A DNA stretch of 64,000 nucleotides, taken from positions 1-64,000 of the forward strand of contig NZ_AUGT01000025.1 of NCBI RefSeq assembly GCF_000422805.1, in the 5' to 3' direction. The notes beneath the pieces were generated by a model. It did no database searches. It saw nothing but the letters and a program-made list of their open reading frames with translations, and was not told the DNA's origin. This stretch comes from Nocardioides halotolerans DSM 19273 (GTDB lineage Bacteria > Actinomycetota > Actinomycetes > Propionibacteriales > Nocardioidaceae). The translations under genes were made by a program, and so were the position numbers. Shown piece after piece: positions 26,083 through 34,751 of this stretch. Every line of letters starts with the position of its first letter. Positions within the stretch are counted from its first letter, which is position 1.

Positions 26083-27252
26083 CTACGCGGCCAGCGGCAG
26101 GTCGCCCTCGGCCACGAGTCGACATACGGTGCCGGCCGGTTCGGACAGGTGTGCGGACAGCCGGGCGAGCAAGGCTCGCCCTTCCGCGTCCGTGGAGGCG
26201 ACCAGGTGCCGAACGACGGCGGGCTCGACCAACGCGGCAGCGAGGCAGGCCCAGGTGTCGAGGTGCGGGAAGTCGGGTGGCTCGAACTCGTCGAGCAAGA
26301 AGGCGCCCAGACCGATCGCAGCCTGCGCCAGCTCCGCCGGTGAGAAGGAACGTAGCGTCGACGCGTCGGGCTGGTCGCAGACGACGTTCTGCCAGATCCG
26401 TGGGGGCAGCTCGACCAGCAGGCCGTCGTGCTCCGTGGGACGGATGAGCGGAACGACCTCACGGTAGAGATCCCAGTCCCCGAGGGCAGCGAGCCAGCTG
26501 TCCGGGTCCTCGGCCACCCGGTGTGCGACATCGTGCGTCACCGGCAGTGGGGCGGACTCGAAGATCTGCTCCCCCTCGGTCGTCACCGCGCGGCCCACCA
26601 CGGCGTCGCCGGGCCACAGCATCGGTGCGCAGCCGGCGTTCGGCGTACGCAGCAGGGCGCCGTCTCGCAGGCGCTGCCAGGTGACCGAGACGGAGTGCCG
26701 CTCGACGAGACAGTAGGCGTCGACAGGCGCCCGAGCCCACGTCTCCATGTCGTCCGCGCCGGCCAGCAGGTCGGGGCTCGCGCGACGCCGACAGAAACGG
26801 TCGAGCTTGCCCAGGTCGTAAAGAAGGAGCTGCCGGTAGATCCAGTCGTGGTCCATCACGCGCGCCCGCCTGTCGGCCGCGTCACGCCCCGGCAGGCATT
26901 GCACTCCCCCGCGAACGTCGATCGCCATCTGCATCGCCGACCGGGCGATCCCGCGGTTGTCCGCGTCGAGCCACTGCGCGGCCTGAGCGACGATCCAGCG
27001 CGAGTGGGCCCAGCGCGGGAGAACGGGCCCCAGGTCCGCGAACTGTGCGAGGTACTGCATCCGCCACGGGCGCCAGATCGGTCGCCCGTGGTCGTCCTTT
27101 CCCGCGGCTCTCATCTGGGCGAGGGCGCCCGCGGCGTCGCCGCGCCGCTCTGCCTCGTCGGCCGAGAACAGCGTCGACATCCACGGTGGCAGCTCGCGAC
27201 GGCCGCTCTTCGGTCGACGGTTGGGAGGCTTGCGCCTGCGTGACTTCGGCAT
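26083..27252 (-). CDS. Hypothetical protein, 389 aa
   Basis: A 389-residue protein of unknown function. It begins with a strongly basic tail (MPKSRRRKPPNRRPKSGRRE) and continues with a Trp-rich helical region (GRPIWRPWRMQYLAQFADLG); the C-terminal half has several Asp/Glu and Trp residues. A TPR-like composition around RRGDAAGALAQMRAAG is the only local similarity I see. The ATG 27252 follows the upstream stop by 2 bp, so it is second in an operon with the DUF4262 protein gene. It ends 63 bp from the divergent HNH promoter. Confidence 0.55.
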   Translation of the reverse strand: MPKSRRRKPPNRRPKSGRRELPPWMSTLFSADEAERRGDAAGALAQMRAAGKDDHGRPIWRPWRMQYLAQFADLGPVLPRWAHSRWIVAQAAQWLDADNRGIARSAMQMAIDVRGGVQCLPGRDAADRRARVMDHDWIYRQLLLYDLGKLDRFCRRRASPDLLAGADDMETWARAPVDAYCLVERHSVSVTWQRLRDGALLRTPNAGCAPMLWPGDAVVGRAVTTEGEQIFESAPLPVTHDVAHRVAEDPDSWLAALGDWDLYREVVPLIRPTEHDGLLVELPPRIWQNVVCDQPDASTLRSFSPAELAQAAIGLGAFLLDEFEPPDFPHLDTWACLAAALVEPAVVRHLVASTDAEGRALLARLSAHLSEPAGTVCRLVAEGDLPLAA

Positions 27253-27254
27253 GC

Positions 27255-28619
27255 TCACCGGCCTCCCGCGCTGATGACCGACGGCAGGTCCGGGACGAGG
27301 TCGAGGAACGGCGTCGTCAACGTCGCGACATCGTCGGGCGAGAGCCGCTCGCGATGGCAGGCTGCCGACGTCATCACGGTCGCCCACTCGCGCAGCTCGT
27401 GGATCGGGCCGGGCCAGATGGCACCGGGCAGCTGGTCGAGTCCGCCTCGCCAGGGGCACCCGGCTGCAGCGACGAGCGCCCAGCCCTCCGCGGCGTTGGC
27501 GAGCTCGGTGTAGCGCGTCAGGTCGTCGTCGCAGTGCCGCTCGGCCAGCTCGAGGAGGCTGCCGGGGCCCAGGGGCCGGAGTACGGCGTAGAGCCTCTCG
27601 AGGACCGGCCGCGGCGCCCGCCACTGCGGACCGGGCAGGTCACCCACGGGGGCGAACCCGGTCAGCCAGGCGCCGCGCCCGTGCAGGAGCTGCTCGTCGC
27701 TCAGGCGGTCGGCCACCACCTCGGTGGCGAGGATGGTCCAGAGCAGCTCGGTGAGGTTGCCACGCAGGCCGCGCCGGACCTCCTCGTCAGTCGCCTCGCC
27801 CGGCTCGAACCCGATGGCCGCGGTGATCTCCAGCTGGACCTGAGGCCAGTCGTCGTGCGCCATCATCGCCTCGACGACGTCGGCGGCGAGCCGCTGCGTC
27901 TTGGCGATCTCCTCCACCCGCCCGGCGTCGCGGGCCAGGGCGCTGGCGGCCGCGACCGGCCAGGTGATGCCGCCGCCGAGGTGCATGGTCACCGCCGCGC
28001 AGCTGAGGTTGCTCAGCACGATCGAGTCGGCGGAGCGCAGCTGCGCGATGCGGCCGTGGACCATCGGGGTCAAAGGTCCGAGGTCGCCGCCCGGCACGAA
28101 CTCGGCCGCGAGTCCGTTGGTCTCCGCCGCCGACCCGGGCAGCCCGGCGAGCAGCTCGGCGTACTCCTGGGTCGCGCGCTCGAGCGCCGCCTCGTCGAGC
28201 GGTCGCGGCCGGCCGACCGGACGCCGGTGGAGCGACCACCGCACGGGCTGCACCAGCGCGCCCGGGGCGATCCCGAGCGCCTCCAGCTCGTCGCGGTCGC
28301 CGGGCGGGTCGAGCCGGAACCGGCCGGTGACCAGGCCCTCGTCGAAGGTGTCCTCCCACGTGTCGCCCACGTCGAGCTGGCCGTCGATGAGCCGCCAGGC
28401 GAGCTCGTTGAGGATCCGGGCACAGTCCTGGGGGCTGAACTTCCAGTCGGCGCCCGGGTCGTCGCCGAGCGACGGGCGAGCCCAGATGTGCAGCTCCGGC
28501 AGACCGCGCTCGTCGAGGCCCACCGTGTAGGCGAAGTCGTGGCCCTCGCCGTCGGGGTCGAAGACGGCGGTGACCTGCCAGTCGGGGTGGCGCTGACCTG
28601 TCTTTCCGAGAGTCCTCAT
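27255..28619 (-). CDS. DUF4262 domain protein, 454 aa
   Basis: A 454-residue cytoplasmic protein. Near the N-terminus FAYTVGLDERGLPELHIW is the hallmark of DUF4262, a small domain of unknown function common in actinobacteria. The remaining 350 residues are helical and acidic and are not recognised. It is followed within 2 bp by the 389-residue gene and preceded by 10 bp from the 150-residue gene, so three unknown genes form a likely operon. ATG start. Confidence 0.68.
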   Translation of the reverse strand: MRTLGKTGQRHPDWQVTAVFDPDGEGHDFAYTVGLDERGLPELHIWARPSLGDDPGADWKFSPQDCARILNELAWRLIDGQLDVGDTWEDTFDEGLVTGRFRLDPPGDRDELEALGIAPGALVQPVRWSLHRRPVGRPRPLDEAALERATQEYAELLAGLPGSAAETNGLAAEFVPGGDLGPLTPMVHGRIAQLRSADSIVLSNLSCAAVTMHLGGGITWPVAAASALARDAGRVEEIAKTQRLAADVVEAMMAHDDWPQVQLEITAAIGFEPGEATDEEVRRGLRGNLTELLWTILATEVVADRLSDEQLLHGRGAWLTGFAPVGDLPGPQWRAPRPVLERLYAVLRPLGPGSLLELAERHCDDDLTRYTELANAAEGWALVAAAGCPWRGGLDQLPGAIWPGPIHELREWATVMTSAACHRERLSPDDVATLTTPFLDLVPDLPSVISAGGR

Positions 28620-28628
28620 GACGCCGCC

Positions 28629-29081
28629 TCAGGCTCGCGCACGTCGCGACGCGAGGTCGATGACGTTGGCCGCCCCCGGTGGGTCAGGCGTGTGGGTCGC
28701 TGTCGTCCTCCGTCGCACCTCACGGGGCTCGACAGACCGCGGCCACAGGTCCTTCTCGCTCACTCGGCCGGCGCTCACGTGGACGCAGAACAGCTCCTTC
28801 GTGTCCCGCCGGCAGCCGACCACGACCCCGTCCGTCCGGTGCCCTCCGGGCTTGAGGTGCCACTTGATGAGGTAGCGCAGCCACTTGGCCGGGTCGCCGT
28901 ACTTGCTGTCTCCGGACAAGGTCAGGCAGCGACCGTCATCGGACACCTGCCACCCACTCGGACGCGCCGCTCGGCTCGCGCGTTCGCCGACCTTGCGAAG
29001 CGCCGTCACGCACTCGATCTGGTCAGGGTTGAGAGGCGGCTCGATGCCGATGTGACCGATGAAATCTGTGCTGGTTGCCAT
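28629..29081 (-). CDS. Hypothetical protein, 150 aa
   Basis: A 150-residue protein with no recognised domain. The middle (GWQVSDDGRCLTLSGDSKYG followed by KWLRYLIKWHLKP) suggests a small alpha/beta fold; the C-terminus is basic (EVRRRTTATH, DLASRRARA). It is upstream of the DUF4262 gene with a 10-bp gap and probably leads that operon. The ATG at 29081 was chosen over a longer frame because the extra N-terminal residues look non-coding. Confidence 0.5.
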   Translation of the reverse strand: MATSTDFIGHIGIEPPLNPDQIECVTALRKVGERASRAARPSGWQVSDDGRCLTLSGDSKYGDPAKWLRYLIKWHLKPGGHRTDGVVVGCRRDTKELFCVHVSAGRVSEKDLWPRSVEPREVRRRTTATHTPDPPGAANVIDLASRRARA

Positions 29082-29189
29082 GCCGACGACCCTGCCCCGG
29101 ATCGCGCATGGACGTCGGACGGCCTCCACAGGTCTGTGGAGAACGAACCGAACAGCCGCGCCTGTGCGCGACTCGCGGCGGCGTGCGCG

Positions 29190-29648
29190 TCAGGCGCGGT
29201 GCTTGCCGCCGCCGTCGGACATCGAGCGGCCCATCGCCGTCGCGGCCGCGGCGACCTCGTCGCGCGTGAGGCGGTCGCGCTTGAAGACCAGGGTGTCGGC
29301 GAGGTTGACGATGCCGCACACGGTGACGCCGCGGCTCCACGAGTCCTCGGCCTGGTCACCGGTCAGGCACAGCAGCGGGTGCACCTCGTCGCGGCGTACG
29401 CCGGCCGCGTCGGCGACCTGGTGCGCGGTCTCCAGCAGCCTCATCAGCTCCTTGGCGCGCGCCCGCTCCTTGTCGTGGCGGCGGCCGCAGGCGATGACGA
29501 AGACACCGGGCGGACCGACGACCACGAAGTCCGCGCGCGGACTTCTCAGCTCGCGCCGCGTGTCGATGACCTGCCAGTCGTCGCACGGCAGGTCCGCCAG
29601 GGCACGCTCGATCACCACGTCGACCTCTGCGGGTGCGAGCTGAGCCAT
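29190..29648 (-). CDS. NERD-like domain protein
   Basis: A 152-residue protein. The segment WQVIDTRRELRSPRADFVVV followed by GPPGVFVIACGRR parallels the nuclease-related NERD domain core, where D-[HF]-(L/V)VVGPxGVFVI(D/E)xK is usual. The Lys of that motif is absent (ACGRR instead of DTK-like), so nuclease activity is doubtful. A strong GGAGGG ribosome-binding site precedes the ATG. There is a 108-bp gap downstream to the next minus-strand gene. Confidence 0.6.
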   Translation of the reverse strand: MAQLAPAEVDVVIERALADLPCDDWQVIDTRRELRSPRADFVVVGPPGVFVIACGRRHDKERARAKELMRLLETAHQVADAAGVRRDEVHPLLCLTGDQAEDSWSRGVTVCGIVNLADTLVFKRDRLTRDEVAAAATAMGRSMSDGGGKHRA

Positions 29649-29735
29649 GTTTTCCCTCCTGGATGGTGCTGTCCCCGACGTTACGGGCGATGCCCGGGGG
29701 CTCGCAGGAGAACGCTGGAACGTGATCAGTTCGTC

Positions 29736-29996
29736 CTAGACGTCGGCCGACCTCGTGGCTCCGAAGGTGATCGAGGTGGACCCCGAAGCGGGCGAATCCG
29801 CGTCCTTGTGGAACGAGCGGTAGGCCAGCCAGCCGTCGACCGCGAGCACAACCAGGATGACCGGCATCAGCACGTCGGCCACCAGCTCGAGACCGCGCTC
29901 GACGAGCCCCGGTTCCTCGTCGTGCTCGGCCCTCGCCACCTGCGCGCGGAACCGGGACTCCTGCCGCCGGCCCTCCGAGATGTGTGATGTCGACAC
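29736..29996 (-). CDS. Small single-span membrane protein, 86 aa
   Basis: A small protein with a charged N-terminal half (GRRQESRFRAQVARAEHDEE), one hydrophobic helix (LVADVLMPVILVVLAVDGWL) and a polar tail. It is oriented like the NERD-like gene upstream of it in sequence order. The GTG at 29996 (VSTSHISEG) is my preferred start; an ATG/CTG-type start at 30020 would add eight residues. No function can be given. It marks the left edge of the region where base composition drops. Confidence 0.45.
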   Translation of the reverse strand: MSTSHISEGRRQESRFRAQVARAEHDEEPGLVERGLELVADVLMPVILVVLAVDGWLAYRSFHKDADSPASGSTSITFGATRSADV

Positions 29997-30083
29997 TCGC
30001 CACCCGCCCTTCGGCGGCACCGTGAGAGCGGATAACAGCCATGTCCCGACATCACCGGATTCTGGATACCAGTCAGCGGTGGG

Positions 30084-30308
30084 TCACGTCGTCGTCCGGC
30101 CTACCCGTGGGGCGGGCAGCTTCGCAAGCCGGTCTATCAACCGCCTGGTCACCGGCGAGTGCGGCATCGATTCCCCTGCGGCCGCGGCGCTGATCGTCCG
30201 CCGCAGTTGCTCGGGCCGGGTGTCCGCAAGCAGGAACCCGCTCACGCCCGACCGCAGCGCTCCAGCATTAGCTCGTCCTCGTCGACCGGTGATCAGCAGC
30301 ACGACCCG
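30084..30308 (-). pseudogene. Remnant of a NarL/LuxR-family response regulator
   Basis: The frame reads RVVLLITGRRGRANAGALRS, GVSGFLLADTRPEQLRRTI and SAAAAGESMPHSPVTRRLID. This follows the last part of a NarL-type receiver domain, whose usual form is an (x)LTTFDxDEYVxxALRAG stretch, then GASGFLLKDTPPExL, then AAGxALLxPSVTRRLIxxF. The phosphoacceptor half is missing, the central DEYV part is replaced, the invariant Lys of FLLKDT is Ala, and the frame ends before the HTH domain. It is a decayed fragment, not a working regulator. It lies 0.2 kb from the first gene of the defence island. Confidence 0.7.
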
Positions 30309-30514
30309 GTGGCACGCCTTTCCAGGATCGAGGCGAGGCCAGTTCGTCGGGGTGCGGTATCCGGGCGTCCAGGTCTCAGGGCCAGACCCGCGGCTCGGAT
30401 CTGCGGGTCGGATCTGAGCACGCGAAGTGGAGACCTGCCCTTGGTCCAATTCGCGTTCGGCGGCAGCTGAGGCGAACTCCACCGCGAAACGCTGTGAGCT
30501 GACAAGCTGACTGA

Positions 30515-30985
30515 GTGCCCGTGGCCTCCGTGCTTCTCTCGCCCGCCGTGACTGGTCCCTCCGCTGCTCTGCAGGAGGTGATCGACTCGGTGATCCTGGA
30601 GACAGGGGCGTTGGCGAAGGCGGTCACGCCCGACGGCGGCGTCAAGGTCATCAAGTTGCGCGACGTGCTCAGAGCCATCGCGACGAAGCACGGACTGGTG
30701 CACCCGTCTGGCGACACATTCGCGGCGGGCGAACTCGCCTGGGAGAATCGCGAGAAGGCTTTGGCCGTCGCGATCCAGGCGGGTCGCGCGGCGAACAACA
30801 ACGGCGGCTTGGTCTCGGTCTTAGCCGCAGCCGCGCGCCCCGATGTCGACTGGTTGATCCTCGTGCTCCCAGAGCGGTACAAGCGTGGCTCGACCTATGG
30901 GGACGTCCTCAAGCAGGTCGGCGCCCTGTCAGGTGCTGACGGCATCGACCTCGATCTCGTGGGCGTCACGCTGATTGGGTTCTGA
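30515..30985 (+). CDS. Hypothetical protein at the island edge, possibly nuclease-like
   Basis: A 156-residue protein not firmly recognised. The order of a leading Glu region (AWENREKALAVAIQAGRAAN), the NNNGGLVSVL turn, the strand WLILVLPERYK and the strand LDLVGVTLIGF suggests an alpha/beta Rossmann-like or PD-(D/E)XK-like core. The IQAGR pattern is reminiscent of E-x-Q-x-GR motifs in some restriction enzymes, with Ala in place of the acidic residue. It is convergent with the DUF6339-like gene. The GTG at 30515 is uncertain; later starts exist. Confidence 0.5.
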   Translation: MPVASVLLSPAVTGPSAALQEVIDSVILETGALAKAVTPDGGVKVIKLRDVLRAIATKHGLVHPSGDTFAAGELAWENREKALAVAIQAGRAANNNGGLVSVLAAAARPDVDWLILVLPERYKRGSTYGDVLKQVGALSGADGIDLDLVGVTLIGF

Positions 30986-31070
30986 TCCAGCCGCTTCATG
31001 ACGAGATAGGGCATCCCGCACAGCGACTTGCCTACGCGACGAGGCCACCCGGCGCGGCTCCCCGCCGTGC

Positions 31071-31805
31071 TCATTCGACCGTGGCATGCGCAGGAGACGG
31101 ATCGAGGGATGCGACAAACGAGTCGATCTCGTCGTGGTCAAACGCATCCAAGAGGCGCAACCCGCTCTGAAACGTGGCGATCTTGTACAGGTCACGGGCC
31201 CACTGGGACCGCTTCGTGCCGGTGTACGCCATGACACGCGATGCAAGCGCCCGTGCCAACGCGCGATTGCGTACGAGTTGCGTGCGCTCGAGGAGGCCGA
31301 CGAGCTCGTCCTCTCCGAGACCGCCGGCGCTCGGCTCAGGAAGGTCACCGAGCAATTCAAAACGCTGCCAAGTGCGGCGGAGCGCGTTCCGCGGCGTTCC
31401 GACGAAGCGATCGACGTGGAAGTCCGGGAAGCGAATAGCTGCCACGTCCGGAAACACGACCAGTGTGAGGAAGCTCCACGTGCCCTCATGTGCCGCGTCC
31501 GCTGGGACGATCTCAAGTGCGTGGTGAAGGACACGGCCCAGCCTCGCGTCGAGCTCGGTCCGCTGCAGATTGGTCAGGTGCGCCTCATCAAGCCACTCCG
31601 CGACCTCGCCTATCACGGTCTCGCGGGCCTGTTTGATCTCGTCAGGGGTCGCGATCCGGCCGGTTGCCACCGGGACCTTGCGCTCATGGTCGAACTGCAC
31701 CCTTTCAGTGAGGGCCGCGACGCCACCAGAGGCGTACGCCGTCTGCAACGTCGCATGAAGGGCGCCGGCGTCACCGCGGGTCAGGCGGGGATAGCAGAGG
31801 TTCAC
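31071..31805 (-). CDS. DUF6339-like protein, last gene of the Z1/GHKL operon
   Basis: A 244-residue cytoplasmic protein resembling the DUF6339 family, which is seen beside Z1 and PD-(D/E)XK genes in actinobacteria; the family assignment is from memory. Recognisable stretches are TWSFLTLVVFPDVAAIRFPD and NALRRTWQRFELLG. Function is unknown. Its ATG overlaps the stop of the preceding 288-residue gene by 4 bp, placing it as the fifth and last gene of the operon, so it is probably a needed component. Confidence 0.65.
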   Translation of the reverse strand: MNLCYPRLTRGDAGALHATLQTAYASGGVAALTERVQFDHERKVPVATGRIATPDEIKQARETVIGEVAEWLDEAHLTNLQRTELDARLGRVLHHALEIVPADAAHEGTWSFLTLVVFPDVAAIRFPDFHVDRFVGTPRNALRRTWQRFELLGDLPEPSAGGLGEDELVGLLERTQLVRNRALARALASRVMAYTGTKRSQWARDLYKIATFQSGLRLLDAFDHDEIDSFVASLDPSPAHATVE

Positions 31806-32668
31806 GCGCTCACCCCTGCATGAAGGATCCGGTCGAACTTGAGCGGGATCCGCTCGTACATTTGCACCGCCTCCGACAAGGAGCGGTTCAGGAAAAGCTT
31901 CGACATCGAGTCCACGACCTCTGCGATCGAGTCCGGCGGGAACTCTCCGTCATCGCCGAGACCGTGGGTGCTCACGACAGCGATGAGGGAACGAAGGACC
32001 TCGAGTTTGAGCCGGTTCCCCAGATGCGAGTCGACCGGCTGGGTCAGAACGGCGCGACCGAGTTCGTGGTCCTCGTTGACCAGCAAGCGGACCGATCCCA
32101 TGAAGGAATCACTCAGACCATCGAAGACGGCACTGACCGTCCAAGGCGCGTCCTCGTACCGCAACGTCGAGAACGACACTGCTTCCGTCGGGAAGCGAGA
32201 GGCATCGCCTTCCAAGAGGACCGTGCGAGCGGGGCCGAAGGCCAGACGTGAGCCGCGACGAGATGCTGCCCGTGGCGCGGCTTCGACATCCTCTGCGAGC
32301 AGCAGGAACGACGAGACGACAATCTTCTGCGCGACGCTCCCGGCCGGCAAGGAGATCCTCAACTCGACCTGCTGGTGCTGGTCGCGCGTCAGCCGGTGCT
32401 TGACCACGAAGCGGCGCAGCATCGACGGGCAGTCCACCACGGCGACCAGCTCGAAGAGGCCGACGGAGTCGTGTCCGGTCGCGTCGAGGATGTCTTGACC
32501 GCTGATCTCGACGATCAACCCGACCGTGTCTGTGGCCGCATAGTCCCAACCAGGAAGGAGATCGGGAAGCGGTTCCCGCACGCCGTCCCGTTCGAGCCAC
32601 CACCCGCCCCAAGAGATGCCAAGCTCGCCGACGGTTCGGTACGGGAGGAAGCGGACCCTACTCATCAC
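31802..32668 (-). CDS. Defence-island operon gene 4, unknown function, 288 aa
   Basis: A 288-residue protein with a mostly beta-strand N-terminal two thirds (LFELVAVVDCP, QVELRISLPAG, KIVVSSFLLLAED) and a helical C-terminus (IAEVVDSMSKLFLNRSLSEA). No catalytic motif or known domain was recognised. It overlaps the GHKL ATPase gene by 11 bp and the DUF6339-like gene by 4 bp. It occupies the place where MZA-type systems have additional system-specific subunits, so an assembly or DNA-recognition role is possible. Confidence 0.6.
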   Translation of the reverse strand: MMSRVRFLPYRTVGELGISWGGWWLERDGVREPLPDLLPGWDYAATDTVGLIVEISGQDILDATGHDSVGLFELVAVVDCPSMLRRFVVKHRLTRDQHQQVELRISLPAGSVAQKIVVSSFLLLAEDVEAAPRAASRRGSRLAFGPARTVLLEGDASRFPTEAVSFSTLRYEDAPWTVSAVFDGLSDSFMGSVRLLVNEDHELGRAVLTQPVDSHLGNRLKLEVLRSLIAVVSTHGLGDDGEFPPDSIAEVVDSMSKLFLNRSLSEAVQMYERIPLKFDRILHAGVSA

Positions 32669-34751
32669 TGTCCTCGCTCAGGATCCGTGTCGCGACGTCC
32701 ACGGCGATGGCGTCGCTGGACTCGAACCAGTAGTTCCGCACACCACCGGGTGGGATCAGAGCGGTTGGCGTCCCTTCCTGCTCCTCCCAGCCTCCGTCGC
32801 GCAAGTACGACGGGTCGATCTGCCGCTCGGTCCCGCCGTCGGTGCCGATCCCGATCTCGATCCGTACCCGTGAGCCGGTCGGCGGACCGCCGACGAGCCG
32901 AACGGGAACCGTTGTGCGGGTCCAGCCCGGCGTCGACGAGTCGGTCCACTGCGGAGCGCCGAGCTGAGCGGACGCCTTGGAACTGCGGGTGCCGCCGGGC
33001 CGGCTCGCACTTCCGGCACGGGAGGGTGCGGATCCAGAGGAACCAGCCATCAAGCCCGCGAGCATGTCGCCTACGCCGGCGGCGGAGGATGTCGAACTCG
33101 CAGTCCGAGTGGACGCATACGGTTCGACGAACCTGTCGGCAGCCTCCTGGATGCGCTGCATCGCAAGCTTGACCTGACTCCGCTGAATCTTGTCCTGCAG
33201 CGATGCCGGCGACCAATCGTCGTGCGCAGGTGGCTCGGAACGCGCGAAGGTCGGATCAAGGGCGCCGACGGGTTTGAAGACCCCGGCCCACTGAAAGCCC
33301 GGCTCCGCGAGCGGAGCTCGCTCGATCTTGCGAACAACAAGTTCAGCGCCGTGGCGCATCAGGGTCACAGCGTGGCTGTTCGGCAGGCCAGAGGCGGCGC
33401 CGCTCGCAATCGGATACTTCGTCAGCGCGATATGGCCTAAGACCTCGCTGTATCTCTTCACCTCGGTGACATCGACTGCGAACAGGGAGTGCGGTCGCGG
33501 GGCACCTGACTGCACCGCACGTACCGCGTTCAGACACGAGACCGGCCCCGAGAGGATCGGGTGGGTCGACGGATCCGGGATGGGGTGGTCAACGCCATCC
33601 ACCTCGACCCGGATCTCCATCGGATACATACCCGATTCGTCGGGCAGAAGCTTCGGCCAGAGGTTCCACAGCACCGCCTCGGTCAAGACAGCGGCGTCGT
33701 CCTCGGGGCCAGGCGCTCCGAGATCAGGAGCAAGGATCAGGATGCTGGTGCCAAGCTCATCGGCCCCGAAGGTCTTCGCGAAGAGCCGATCCCCCAGTTC
33801 ACGCGCCGCGGGGCCGACGATCGGTTCAGGGCGCCCGTCGACGGTCCGGCCCCACCAGTGTCGGCCGGTGTACCGGAATTCGTCCAGTTCGAAGACATCG
33901 CCGATCGCCGAGGCGATCAGGCGGTCCTCGGGGCCGCGATCCGTTGCGCATCGCGACCAGACGATGATCGCGCCGACCTCGCTCACCATGTAGGCGATCG
34001 ACTTGCCGAACCCGTACGTACCTCCGGATGTCAGATCGCTCTTGGTGGCCCCGATGTTGAAGATGAGATCTATGAAATGAGTTACCGATTCCGGAGGGAT
34101 CGCACGGTCATTCCGCACCGGGCCACCGAGGCCGACGGTGCCTCGGTCGGAGATCTCCACGGCATTGACGCCGTCCGTCGACAGCACCTCGCGGATCCGG
34201 GTCCCGCTCGCCGCGCCGGTGAAGACCGAATCCAGCAGGAGATCGGTGATCTCGGACGTCAACTGACGAAGATTGAGTGTGAACTCGACGGGGCGGTCAC
34301 CGATGCGAGCATCCCAGCTGTTCTGAGCGGTCTCCCGCACGAGGAGCTCTTCCATCGAGACGTTCGGTGTGCCGAGGAGCTTCTTCGCTCCCGCGCCTTG
34401 GATCGCTCCGGGCTCGAATCTCTGAGGGAACCAATTGAGAGGACCGCGTGAGGCGCGCGCACCGATGAGGTCGGTCGCCCGAGTCACGGCGGCCCGCGGG
34501 CGTGTGTCCCTTGAACGCGCTGACTCGCGTGTTTCGCCGGCCGCGGCTCGGACTGCGAGGTCGAAGTTCTCCGTTCGTTCCAATTCCTCCTTCGCGCGTT
34601 CCCAGGCGCCACCCTCAGGGTCGATGTCGGCTGCTCGCAGATACGCCGCAAGCACCGAGTTCGCGCTCACCTCTCCGGGACGGTGATGGCGCTGCACAGG
34701 GGCCAGCGCTGCGATGAGCTGCTGCGCGCTCAGCTCGGTCAATGCGCCCAT
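32658..34751 (-). CDS. GHKL-type ATPase of the Z1 operon
   Basis: A 697-residue protein. After a helical N-terminal 130 residues comes a histidine-kinase-like/MutL-like ATPase: N box LVRETAQNSWDAR (E140, N144, D147), the D-x-G region ISDRGTVGLGG (about 200-210), and a glycine-rich lid GGTYGFGKS (243-251). No histidine-kinase dimerisation domain exists, so this is an ATP-gated clamp rather than a sensor. Residues about 540-600 are Ser/Ala/Gly-rich linker, followed by a beta-rich C-terminal domain. It overlaps its upstream nuclease gene by 13 bp. The ATG at 34751 sits inside that overlap. Confidence 0.8.
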   Translation of the reverse strand: MGALTELSAQQLIAALAPVQRHHRPGEVSANSVLAAYLRAADIDPEGGAWERAKEELERTENFDLAVRAAAGETRESARSRDTRPRAAVTRATDLIGARASRGPLNWFPQRFEPGAIQGAGAKKLLGTPNVSMEELLVRETAQNSWDARIGDRPVEFTLNLRQLTSEITDLLLDSVFTGAASGTRIREVLSTDGVNAVEISDRGTVGLGGPVRNDRAIPPESVTHFIDLIFNIGATKSDLTSGGTYGFGKSIAYMVSEVGAIIVWSRCATDRGPEDRLIASAIGDVFELDEFRYTGRHWWGRTVDGRPEPIVGPAARELGDRLFAKTFGADELGTSILILAPDLGAPGPEDDAAVLTEAVLWNLWPKLLPDESGMYPMEIRVEVDGVDHPIPDPSTHPILSGPVSCLNAVRAVQSGAPRPHSLFAVDVTEVKRYSEVLGHIALTKYPIASGAASGLPNSHAVTLMRHGAELVVRKIERAPLAEPGFQWAGVFKPVGALDPTFARSEPPAHDDWSPASLQDKIQRSQVKLAMQRIQEAADRFVEPYASTRTASSTSSAAGVGDMLAGLMAGSSGSAPSRAGSASRPGGTRSSKASAQLGAPQWTDSSTPGWTRTTVPVRLVGGPPTGSRVRIEIGIGTDGGTERQIDPSYLRDGGWEEQEGTPTALIPPGGVRNYWFESSDAIAVDVATRILSEDSDE

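Noticed and set aside
27045..29987. A 980-codon plus-strand open frame
   Set aside because: It is antisense to the DUF4262 operon and has Arg/Pro/Gly-rich low-complexity composition without any domain.
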